Shown: in pieces, positions 11,592-21,605 of the stretch | How the letters are laid out: each line of letters opens with the position of its first letter | Position numbering within the stretch: position 1 is the stretch's first letter | Origin: Galeopsis tetrahit | Taxonomy: Eukaryota; Streptophyta; Magnoliopsida; Lamiales; Lamiaceae | Direction: 5' to 3' | Length of the DNA: 64,000 nt | Assembly: GCA_963675135.1 (NCBI GenBank) | Contig: OY776121.1 | Coordinates: forward strand, 67,658,265-67,722,264 | Notes under the pieces: generated by a model | Seen by the model: the letters and a program-made list of their open reading frames with translations, nothing else | Told to the model about the DNA's origin: nothing | Databases searched by the model: none | Program-made: the position numbers and the translations under genes

Positions 11592-12591
11592 GGGGCTGAC
11601 TATTTACACCTCCAATTCGGCTTAGAAGACATCCCACCCAATTTAATAATATGATAATTAAATAATATAATAATCATGTAAAAAAATCAAAATACCCTTT
11701 TAATAATATTACACTACTAAATGCACCATTACTATTAACTACACCACTCGTTCAACATCTAAACCCTAATTTGATGCAGCCGCCGTCACCGCCACCAAAC
11801 GAAAAAATTCAGAAATTAAAAAAAAAAAAAAAAAAACCTAAAAAATCTCAAAAATATTTTTAATTATAAATTTCAACAAATCAGTGTCGACCATATTGGT
11901 CGACATTAGTTTGTCGAAACAAATTTTAATCTTTTTTTTTAATTTTCCACAATTATAGTTCGACCATATACACTCTCGTTGACAAAATGTTGTCAACGAT
12001 AGGATATATGGTCGACCTAAAATTGTCAAAAAAAAAAAAAAGAAACAGAAAAATAGAGGGAGAGAAAATTCAAAAATACCCGAGTGCGGCCGGCGACGCT
12101 AGCCTTGGGAGGAGGTGTGGCGGGGTAGCCGGCTTGGAAGGGGTGGGGATGTGGGGCGACCGGAGGGGCGGCGCCGATGGGGTGGGAAAGAAAAACAGAA
12201 AAAATACAAAAAAAAAAAAAACGGAGATAAGGGAAGGGGAGGGCGGCAGTCGACAGTTTGAGCGGGGCGGCGCCGATGGCGCCAGTGAGGTGGGGGCGTG
12301 GGAGTTGTTTGGGGGCGGTCGGACGATGGTGGCAAGCAACAACAAGTGGAAGAAAAATGGGATGGGGATGGGGTGGCGGCGGGGTAGGGGTGGGGAAGGG
12401 AAAAGAAAGGAAAGGAGAAGAGGAAGAGTGAGGAGATAAATTAGGATTTGTGGTGTGTGTGTTTAGTGAATACGAGTAGTTTTTTGAGATAAAAGGGTAT
12501 TTAGGACAATTTGAGGGAAGGTACATCTATCCTGACAAATTTTGAGTGGGGTGTGTTCTAAATCGGATTGGAGGTGTAAATAATCAGCCCC
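11592..12591. mobile_element. Mutator-like inverted-repeat element A of a composite pair
   Basis: The ends are inverted repeats: GGGGCTGACTATTTACACCT at the left and its near-complement ending AATCAGCCCC at the right, about 30 bp. The interior is AT-rich at first, then holds a long hairpin (11960-12014) and a GC-rich stretch (12085-12430) that gives long but low-complexity frames on both strands. It abuts element B with one base between them. TTTACAAA occurs just left of this element (11583-11590) and just right of element B (13743-13750), but not between them. Confidence 0.7.
11960..12014. repeat. hairpin with shared GTCGAC-rich arms
   Basis: CGACCATATACACTCTCGTT pairs with the downstream inverse across a short loop (arms about 24 nt, some mismatches). 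The same arm sequence appears in two hairpins of the neighbouring element B. Confidence 0.65.
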
Positions 12592-12837
12592 AGGGTTTGA
12601 CTGTATGCACCTCCATTTCGGAGAGATGCACTCCCCCATCACTCCCCCGATTTATACACTCCTCGAATTTTAGGTCACACCTCCCCTCAAATGTCATAAA
12701 TACCCCTCCTTCATAAAAATCCTTTTACTACCCACACCCCCCAAATCCTCCATCTTTCTTCCTCCTCCATTTCTTCTTTCATCTTCTCCCCCAACCCACC
12801 ACCACCGCCGGCGACCTGCCCCTCCACCACCCGTCGC

Positions 12838-13110
12838 CGGCGACGCCAGCCCCTCCCTCCCTCGCCGAGCCCGTCGCCCCCCCTCCCTCCCTCGCCAAGC
12901 CCGTCGCCCCCCCAACCCCCACCGCCTGTAAAAAAAAAAAAAACAGATCTTGGTCGCGCGCGGCCGCCGCGGCCGTCCCCTCCCTCCCTCGCCGAGCCCG
13001 TCGCCCCCCCCCCCTCCCTCCCTCCCTCGCTGAGCCCGTCGCCCCCCCAACCCCCACCGCTTGTAAAAAAAAAAAAGGAACAGATCTTGGCCGCGCGCGG
13101 CCGCCCCCTC
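12838..13110. repeat. GC-rich duplicated block with homopolymer runs
   Basis: A block of about 130 bp beginning CCTCCCTCGCCGAGCCCGTC and ending in an A run, AGATCTTGG and CGCGCGCGGCCG occurs twice, with smaller CCCTCCCTCGCCGAGCCCG repeats inside. GC content is far above the surroundings. All frames here are low complexity and not credible genes. Confidence 0.7.
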
Positions 13111-13295
13111 CCTACCCCCTCGTCCCCTCCTCCTCTCTCCCTCGTCGAGCAGATCGCGGCCACCCCCTCCTCCCTCCGACGCCGCCACACCCCACCCCAC
13201 CAGGTTTCCCCCCCTTTCCCAATGTTAGGGTTTTCTGCAAAAATGCAGAAAACCCTAGTTTTTTTCTTCTTTTTTTTTTCAATTTTCGACCGTAT

Positions 13296-13480
13296 AAGGT
13301 CGATTACATACACCTTCGTCGACAAATTGTTGTCGACGAGAGTGTATTTGATCGACCTTACATAGTCGGATTTAAAAAAAAAAAAAAATTAATTTTCGAC
13401 CAACCGTTTCGACCATATACATTCCCGTCGACAACGATTTGTCGACGAGAGTGTATATGGTCGACACTGGTTGGTCGAAA
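13296..13480. repeat. two long hairpins in element B
   Basis: The first (13296-13359) pairs AAGGTCGA... with ...TCGACCTT around GTCGACAAATTGTTGTCGAC. The second (13393-13480) pairs TTTTCGACCAACC with GGTTGGTCGAAA and GACCATATACA with TGTATATGGTC around GTCGACAACGATTTGTCGAC. The arms match those of the 11960 hairpin. Confidence 0.75.
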
Positions 13481-13936
13481 GTTGAAAAATAATTGTGATT
13501 TTTTGGAGTATATGGTCGACCATTTCTGTTTTTTTTTTTTTTGAGTTGATGGTCGCCAGAAATGGTGTAGCCGGCGGCCGAAAGTTGTGTGTTAGGGGAA
13601 GGTGAAAGAAATGAGGTGGGGTGCATCTAGTATAGTGTATATTTAATAAAGGGTATTTTAGGTTTTTTACCTATTATTTTATTAATAAAATTGAGAGGGG
13701 GAGTGCATCCCTCCGAAATGGAGGTGCATATAGTCAGACCCGTTTACAAATGACTACAGCTTTGGAGTGTCGAATGGGCCTGCTTCGGCTGGAGTTTACC
13801 CCACTCATATCACTAATGGGCTGGGTCAATTCTTAAGACATTTGAAGCCCAATTTTAATAAGAAAACTTCACACAAGTGTGTTGCCATATTTATTTATTT
13901 TTAGATAAATAAACTGAAATCAATATATAAAAACAA

Positions 13937-14283
13937 GGATTAATTGCAAATTAAATCACCACCTTTCACTTAATTGCAATTTAATCTAAACTTTTGAATA
14001 ATTGCAAATAAAATCACCACCTTTCAATATTGTTGCAATTTAGACTTCTATACAATCTCATTTGCGTCCAAAGTTGACATTTCGAGATTAAATCGAAATA
14101 AAAAACAATGTTGTAAGGAGGTGTCACATCAGCTAGCCACGTTAGATTTGGACACAAATGAGACTAGTAAAAAGTTTAAATTGCAACAATATTTAAAGGT
14201 GGTGATTTTTTTTTGCAATTATTCAAAAGTTTAGATTAAATTGCAATCCAGAGAAAGATGGTGATTTAATTTGCAATTAACCC
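13937..14283. mobile_element. Mutator-like MITE with 9-bp target duplication
   Basis: The ends are long inverted repeats based on GGTTAATTGCAAATTAAATC, each arm about 120 bp. TAAAAACAA is directly repeated at 13928-13936 and 14284-14292, the 9-bp signature of Mutator insertion. A related element sits at 24759-25153. It lies about 100-150 bp upstream of the probable 5' end of the HAL3 gene. Confidence 0.88.
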
Positions 14284-14384
14284 TAAAAACAAAATTGAAT
14301 TCATGCCATTTGGTGGAATTAATGGAAATGCGACTTATCTGAATGTTAACTGAGTTTGAATTCTGGAGTATATTTTTAACAAAA

Positions 14385-14458
14385 GTAGTTGGCACAGTTT
14401 TCCCTCTTCATTCGCTCTCTTCTTCCAATTGCAGATTTGGTAAAATCTTTGATCTCAG
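14385..14458 (+). other. probable 5'UTR exon of the HAL3 gene
   Basis: A pyrimidine-rich leader (CCCTCTTCATTCGCTCTCTT) is followed by CTCAG with GTACTT, a good splice donor, and the coding exon opens after AACAG at about 16497. This is inferred from sequence style and the acceptor next to the ATG; no transcript evidence is available. Confidence 0.45.
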
Positions 14459-15207
14459 GTACTTCCATTTAAAGTTATTTTAATCCTTTTCTTTTCAATT
14501 TTTGGGACTTCTTTTTTTCTTCCGCGGATGCTACGATTATTTTCTTTTGTTGGTGATTATTTTGAATTCTTGGGTGTATCGACGTTAATCTTAATTGCAC
14601 CGTTTTGAGTAGTCAAGTTCATGTTACTTTTCTTTTTCTCATACTTTTAACTTTCTTGTTGGCGAATTAATTCACTTATCTTCATTAGTTTGTCACTGCG
14701 GAACCAAATTGTAAGGTACATGAGGTTCTTGTTCTGTTAGGACTGATTTAATGTAATTATGTAACGTTATTGTTTTGATGTTGCTTGAATTCTTGGTTTT
14801 GAAGTGTATATAGAATTTGATATTGTGAGCCCTAAATCTTGCTACAGAAGTGTTATCTATGAAAATTTTGAAGATGCCATTTTTTAGAGAAAAGTGAATC
14901 TGTATATAGTCCCATAAGCTGTTTGTGAAAATGACCCAAATATGTAGTTCAATTACATTTGGTGCAGATGAAAGAAGTTCCTGAAACCAAGTTTCATGTG
15001 TGGTTCACGATTCATATTTTCTTTACATGCTTAGTCTGTTTGTGTTGGTGTAATGAGCTTGTGTCACGAAGGAGATCCATCTAAGCCAATTGGATTTCTT
15101 TCTTCTATGTTCTCTTAGTTTAATTGTTTCATTTCCATATAAGTAAAGGATACAAGGGAGGGTTGTCTTTATTTTCAGAGTCGTGGGAATGTTTCTTTAG
15201 CTAGGGG

Positions 15208-15671
15208 TGTATATATGCATCACCACCAACACATTGGCATATAGATAGTGTGATGTAACAAACTCTAAATTTAATCTAATTCTCTCTAACGTTTTATTTG
15301 CTTAATTCACGACCCTCTGCTTGGATCGTAACAGTGGCCTCAGAGCCCTTCAATCTATCTTAGCTGCGCAAATCCAGTAATGGAAACCAATAACACCGCC
15401 TATCGGCTTGAAGCTTTGGAGCAGAAATTCCAGCAATTGTTGCAAAGACAGGAGGCGATTTTGATAGCTCAGTCAAAATTGAATCACCGATGGCATGAGA
15501 CGCAGGATAGAATGAAACAACAAATGACGGAGGTGTATATATACATCACCACCAACACGTTGGCATATAGATAGTGTGATGTGACAAACTCTAAATTGAA
15601 TCTAATTCTCTCTCTCTCTCTCTCTCACGTTTTCTTTGCTTGATTCGTGACCCTCTGCTTGGATCGTAACA
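15208..15671 (+). mobile_element. very small TRIM element in the HAL3 5'UTR intron
   Basis: Direct repeats of 126 bp (15208-15333) and 138 bp (15534-15671) begin TGTATATAT and end GGATCGTAACA; the right copy is longer because of a TC run. TGGCCTCAGAGCCC at 15335-15348 resembles an initiator-tRNA-Met primer-binding site, and GACGGAGG precedes the right repeat as a polypurine tract. The 200-bp interior encodes about 52 residues from 15380 (coiled-coil-like, rich in Gln, Glu and Leu), perhaps a gag remnant. No clean 5-bp target duplication was found. Confidence 0.8.
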
Positions 15672-15727
15672 GCTTGCTCTTCCATTGTTTTTTCTGCTGC
15701 TATAAACATGAGTAAAAATCCTGCTTA

Positions 15728-16040
15728 CTCCCTCCGTCCCGGGATGACTTGCATACAAACACCGGCACTTTTTAAGAAAATGGGATTTAGTGGGATGTGG
15801 GGTCAAATAAAGGAGAGGTATATTTGGTGATTTAGTGAGGAGTAAAGGGGATTTGGTGAGGTATAAAGAGAATTTAGTGAGGTGTAGGGTAAAATGTGGG
15901 CCCAAAATGAATGACAATTTTGAAAATAAAATGATTTTGTGATGATATTAATTTTGTGGGTTATTTCCATATTGAGAGCATGCAAATAATTTTGGGACGT
16001 CCTAATAAGGAAAGTGTGCAAGTAATCAAGGAACGGAGAG
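15728..16040. mobile_element. Stowaway-like MITE, 313 bp
   Basis: CTCCCTCCGTCCC at the left pairs with GGAACGGAGAG at the right, flanked by TA at 15726-15727 and 16041-16042. Sub-terminal ACTTGCAT and TGCAAGTAAT are also inverted. It lies in the probable 5'UTR intron of the HAL3 gene, 57 bp after the TRIM. It is the same family as 50394-50653. Confidence 0.85.
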
Positions 16041-16500
16041 TATACTTTACCTATTGCTTTGAAACAATTGCTTTATCAAAGTACAGCTCTTTTATGAATG
16101 AATTTACTTTTTTTTCTCCCCGAATTCATTTATTGAGCAGTATGCATCAGTTTACCCCATTCTGAAGGAAGGATTTTAAATTACTCTGCCACATCTAACT
16201 TTTTTTTCCTCCTTTACACATATTAGATGTAATTGTTGGCGGCTTCACAGAACATGTGTAAACAGACCTTTTCTTTTATCTATTGTGTGTTTGTTTTTTA
16301 CCGAATTTTATGGGTTGAGTGAGGTGTACTGAGCTTGAAATAGCATTCCCTGCTCAGTGTTCTCTTATTCAACTGAGCTAAGTTTCCAGCAAATTGTTGG
16401 CAAACTTTTGTAGCTAAACTTTATTTTCCAACATTTTTCTCTGCCTTGTGCTAAATAAATTGACATTTTGGCATTGTTGTTATTGGAAAATGAACAGATT

Positions 16501-17810
16501 ATGGCACATATCGAACAAGGGAATAGGGACATGAGTTTATATCAAGTCAAGACTCCCAGGAGACCCCATATCCTGCTTGCTTGCAGTGGAAGTGTCGCTG
16601 CAATAAAATTTGCAAATCTTTGTCATTGTTTTTCTGAGTGGACAGAAGTCAAAGCAGTTTCTACCAAGGCATCACTCCATTTTGTAGACAGAGCTGCAAT
16701 TCCAAAAGATGTAACACTTTACACTGATGAGGACGAATGGTCCAGCTGGAAAAAAATAGGTGATGATGTGCTCCACATTGAACTGCGTAAATGGGCTGAC
16801 ATCATGGTTATCGCACCTTTGTCAGCAAATACACTTGCCAAGGTATTCAACTTAATCCATCATTTGATGCTTAGAGAAACTTACCACAGGCTAAATATCC
16901 TACAAGCTACTTCAACACTTCAATGACCATGTCATAAGGACATGAGTTTCCTCACATATACTTTGTGCATAAAAGTAAAGTGGTCCCGAAACCTGAAATT
17001 GTTAAACCATAATCAGAAGTGAAATGTGTTCTCTTAGTTTCTGAATCATTTCTTTGAGATAGTTATTTCTTATTTTTGCCCTTCCTTCTATAAACGTTGG
17101 GGGTGCTTGGTTCAATACTCTTCAATGGGAATGTGAATGAGTATAGTGCAATTGCTGTGCTAAAAGAGAATAAAAGATGATCAAATTACCTTTATCATAC
17201 TTCATATAAGAGTAATGAGACTCAAAATAAGTTAATTATTACCCCGTTTTGATAACTACCGTCCCTCCTATAATCATTTCTCTTCGATCATTCTACTATT
17301 CCTCAACTAACAATAATTTTTTATCCCCATTTATTCCTAGATTAGAGCAAAACACTAACAATGTAACCATCATCCTCATTGTAATACACTTTCCAATGAT
17401 TCTCCTTCCCATTTTCATTGAAGAATTTGAACCAAGTGCCCCCTATTTGTTGTCAAAGCTGTCAATCAGATGTATTTTGAACAAATTTGCATCTTGTTTG
17501 CTTCTTGTGTCCTAATTAGCTTGCTGGAGGGTTGTGCGATAACCTGCTGACCTGCATCGTTCGAGCCTGGGACTACAGTAAGCCCATTTTTATCGCACCA
17601 GCCATGAATACCCTCATGTGGGACAACTCTTTCACAGAACGCCATCTCATGGCGGTCGATGATCTTGGAATGTCGCTTATCCCACCAGTGAAGAAGAAAC
17701 TAGCCTGTGGAGATTATGGAAACGGTGCAATGGCTGAGCCTGAACATATATTCTCAACAGTAAGACTTTACTATGAGACCCGGAAACAATCAAGTGCTGA
17801 TAAAGCTTAG
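16501..17810 (+). CDS. HAL3: phosphopantothenoylcysteine decarboxylase, HAL3 type (2 coding exons)
   Basis: FMN-dependent decarboxylation of phosphopantothenoylcysteine in coenzyme A synthesis; plant HAL3 proteins are also linked to salt and cell-cycle responses. Coding exons are 16501-16842 and 17520-17810, joined after Ala-Lys in phase 0 with GT-AG borders, giving 210 residues, the usual HAL3 length. Seen: the flavin-binding GSVAA loop (30-34), catalytic His92 in LHIELR, the PAMNTLMW motif (141-148) and the ACGDYGNGAM flap with Cys177. An in-frame ATG at 16468 exists, but 16495-16500 looks like a splice acceptor (AACAG then ATT), so I chose 16501. A 5'UTR exon around 14385-14458 ending CTCAG with GTACTT beyond is plausible. 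The intron would be about 2 kb and holds a TRIM and a MITE. Confidence 0.93.
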
Positions 17811-20800
17811 TCGTTATTATATTACAAGTTTTATAATTGAAAACTAGTGTATCTCAAGTTTCTCACTCGTAGAGATGATGAACAGCTTTCTAGTTAGGAA
17901 AATATTTGTGTTCATGTCAAAGCTGTCAGTTAGGAATTGATTATCTTACTTTTAGTCTCTGAAATTGTGTGCTCGTATATTGTTAAAATGTTTCATATCT
18001 TCAAACTTCATTCAAGAGTTGTTTAGACCTATCTTGCCTTGGACCCTGATTATATCTGATTATCTGTTGCTGCCCTACATTTACATATTATTTGTTTTAT
18101 TTCAAATTTATCACTAATCAGATTAATAGTGAAGACCTATTTGATGCTGAAATAGCCCTTATCTTGAAGAAAACACTTTGAGTGTTTTGGTACTTGCAGA
18201 GGAATTGGAACTTAATAGTTCAGATATGTGCATCGATGTATCTATTTATGATCTTCTTGTAGACTCTCGTCTATTATATATTCAGAAATATATGTTTTTA
18301 TGTATCTTCAATTGCAAATCCCTACCCTTCTCTAGATGCTGTATGTCCGTAGTCCATTAGCAAATGTTTCTAGATTTGTCCTATGTATGAATTGCTACAT
18401 TTGTAAGTTTCCTTTTGAATTAAGATGAGACTCAAAATGTTTAGTTTTTGGACTAGTGTTGCAACTTTAGGGCCTGTTGCAAACAGTCTGCAGTCGTTAT
18501 GCTGGTGTGTAGCTTGGCGATTCCCATAACCCTGTAACTTCTACGTTGTAATCTCTTTCCGTCGAGTACGCAATAAAATTCTTTTTCGGTGAAAAAAAGA
18601 AAAAGAAAGGAAGAAATCAAAGCATATAAGAAGACAATTTAGACATCCACTTCATAGGTCTTGTACCAAAAATCAAAATGGGCCAACCAAGATAAGAATC
18701 TTCTATTCCTTTTTCTAACACCCAAAATGTCTCTTTCTAACTTGATCACTTTTCCTATGTTATACTGTACAAATCTTTTGTGTCTTCTTGTTACCAAATG
18801 CCGCATGCTTCCACTCCAATTTGGATGGATTTGAAATTCATTTCAAATTCTTGCATTTTTAATCTCCAGTACGAATATATTTTAGTTATTCAAAAAATAT
18901 TAGTATGTATTTCATTTTGTCTTATATTCACATGTATAAGGTGCACATCGTGTACTGATGTAATAAATTGATTCAAATTATAACTGCGATAAAGCCTCTG
19001 TCATATATGCTCCAATTTTAAAACTTGGAATCAACAACTTTTTTTATTTGCCGTAATTTAAATATTGTTAGGACATCAAGAACTTTGCCATATGTCAACT
19101 TCTTTGTTCGAGAGAGAAAGGAATCAATAAATATGCTAACAAGACACTGATTACAACTTGTATATTGTTTTACTATATACATTTTCCTTTGACGTGCATA
19201 CTGTAGATGGCTGGAAAATTAAAAAACGAAGAATCAATGCTCGTGTAAAATACGATTTTTTAAAAATAATTTGTGTCTTCACTCTCAGTGCTAATGAGTA
19301 ATGAATCAGCCCACAATATTTTGATTGAGGCGAATTGAGGCGTTGTCCGAAAAATATCACTGAAATGTCAACAAAAATTATGAAAAAAATACGAAAAACA
19401 GAAAGGAAGTAGCAAGTGCTGGAATAGTGTCACTTTCAAATCTCATTTCGTGTGTTACTTGTAACATTCAAACTAATTGTTGGAGTTAAGGTCTTAATGA
19501 GGCAATAATGCTTAGACCAAAACCTATTGAACATTAATTTATTCAAGTTTAAAATTCAAACCAAATGAAATGTGTGACACTAACTTTGATTGAAACATGA
19601 TACTGTAATATTTTAATTAAAACGTGGTGTACGAAATGCCTACGAGACTTGAAGTTGTTATTCGAAAAGATTTCCCCTTTCATAAAGTCTCTCAATGTTG
19701 AAGTCCACGAGATGAAACTTCTAGCTTCATTCATACTTTTGGCCATATGAGTTTGATTCATTCAAACAGCTGCTTCGAAGAGGAATATTATTCAATATAA
19801 ATCCTTCTACCAACCCTCACATCATTATTCTCATTAGTATTTCTTGTTTTCTACAAAGACAATACTGACAAATACAAGAGTCCAGTGTAGGAAAAAGTTT
19901 TGGATATAAAAAATAAAATCCATATCCTTTGAGCCGAAATTAAGATTAGAACCATAAATTTTCTTGAAAAAAGGAATATGACATTTTCCTCTATTATATA
20001 TCATCCAAATAAATTCAAATACGATCATGTGAGGAATTGTTGAGATTGTTCATATAACATGTGTATTTAGACATTGTTTAATTAAGTAATCTGCAAAACT
20101 TCAACATTATTAGATTAAATGAGGTCACACCAATGATAATTTTTCGATAGGTAAAACAGCTCAAGTTAATAATAAATCAAGATCGTAAAAAGATAATAAA
20201 GAGTATCAAGAATCATGCACCATATTCGGTGACATTTACATGCTAAAACAATGATAATTGAAAAAAATAAAAAATCATCTGAGTTCACAAAATTTTTTTT
20301 TTTTTAAATATAAAACAAATTGAAATAGAGATCTAATTACACAATTACTAAGGGATGAAACATGCCTGAAATAAATGCTGGAAATCAGGGTCTTCGAAAG
20401 TTATATGCATACAGAATATGTACGTATTGATCATATAACTCCAAATACATAAGTTTGCCTTCCAAATGTTTTGATTCTTTTGAAGATAATGATAGAATCC
20501 CATTGGTCTTTTAGAAAATTATGCTGATTCACGAGTTTGTTTAATAAATACATATATTTGAAACAAGTCGGTTATTTATTTATTTTAAATATATTTCCTA
20601 AAATTCTGGATGTAAAATACAAAAATACTTCAACGTTAATGACAAAGACTTGATTCCATATATAGTCATGTGAAGATTCTATATCACATAGATAGGTCAA
20701 TATTTATACATTATACTAAATAATTCCTTTCTTTATTACAGCAGCCTATGTGTGCCGCTATCAATATTTTAGTTTGTTTGTTGCATACTTACAATACTAC

Positions 20801-21605
20801 TTACCATGACTGTTTTGCCCTTGTCACATTATTAGATTTTTAAATTACCCACCATTATCTCATTCAATTTCAGGGTAGGTGCAGTAAATAAGTCGAGCCT
20901 ACGCACAGTTATTCAAGCTTGTTTAACATGTTATTGAGCTTTAAACTTTATGTATGTAATCGTCGAGTTCAAGTGAGTTTTAATTGAACTGAACTCGAGT
21001 AATTTGATACATTTGTACTTATTTTAAGTTTCAAACTTTATACCAAACATAATTAAAAGCTTGTTGGAGCTTGTTTAACATCTTTATCAAACTGATATTG
21101 AATAAGGTGTTTATCAATGAAACGATCTCACATATCAAATAGTTTGGGGTGATTTTAGCACATTAATTCCAACTATATTTTTGTCAAGGGGAATTAAGTC
21201 AATGGGAACAGGGGTACAACTGTACAAGAATGTAAATTAATATGTATATGTTGTGGATTAAATTTGTTAATATATATTAGTAATAAGGAGTGTTTGTTTA
21301 GATGCTGAAAAGTTTTAGGTAGCTGTCTTTTGTCTACTACGTATGTCTTTTCTTACACAAGAAGATCTCGTGCATGTTTCTTGACCTCTCCGAACTGTGC
21401 CCTATAATCCAAAAGTGTTCAAACTATACAAAGTCATACCAGATTTTTGACCTTGATGTTCAAAAACTGATTTTTATGAAAAAAATGATACCTTTTTAGT
21501 TGATTCTTTACGTAAGAATATCAAACTACACTATGTAATCTTTGGCTCTATTCTTACATGAAAAGATCTTTCTTTCTGTACCTACTTTGATTCCCTTTCC
21601 CATTC
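17811..21605. other. intergenic DNA between the HAL3 and GRAS genes
   Basis: No further gene is supported. A transcript-end-like stretch with AATAAA lies near 18570. A segment at about 19190-19370 (TAGATGGCTGGAAA..., CTTCACTCTCAGTGCTA) is a diverged copy of 44945-45110, so both belong to a dispersed repeat. Around 20885-21080 there is a repeat rich in AAGCTTGTT phrases. The rest is AT-rich. Confidence 0.6.

Larger units (their letters stand above)
12593..13741. mobile_element. Mutator-like inverted-repeat element B of a composite pair
   Basis: The terminal repeats are longer than those of element A: GGGTTTGACTGTATGCACCT... through GCACTCCCCC at the left, with the inverse at 13695-13741 (about 45 bp). 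The consensus of the A and B ends is related (GGG-CTGACTAT-T-CACCTCCA-TTCGG). The interior has a GC-rich, proline/glycine-coding-looking block with an internal duplication, then two hairpins that share arms with element A. No recognisable protein is encoded. Confidence 0.72.

Noticed and set aside
12026..12526. Long reading frames on both strands (up to 166 codons)
   Set aside because: Low-complexity Pro/Ser/Gly-rich frames in a GC-rich transposon interior, open on both strands; no family motif or splice structure.
12694..13325. Gly/Arg-rich frames of 168 and 204 codons
   Set aside because: Produced by the duplicated CCCTCCCTCGCC repeats; frames run through hairpins and homopolymers.
18540..18610. 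LINE or processed-transcript 3' end with AATAAA and A-rich tail
   Set aside because: No upstream coding match or target duplication was found, so it may be just a local AATAAA near an A-rich stretch.
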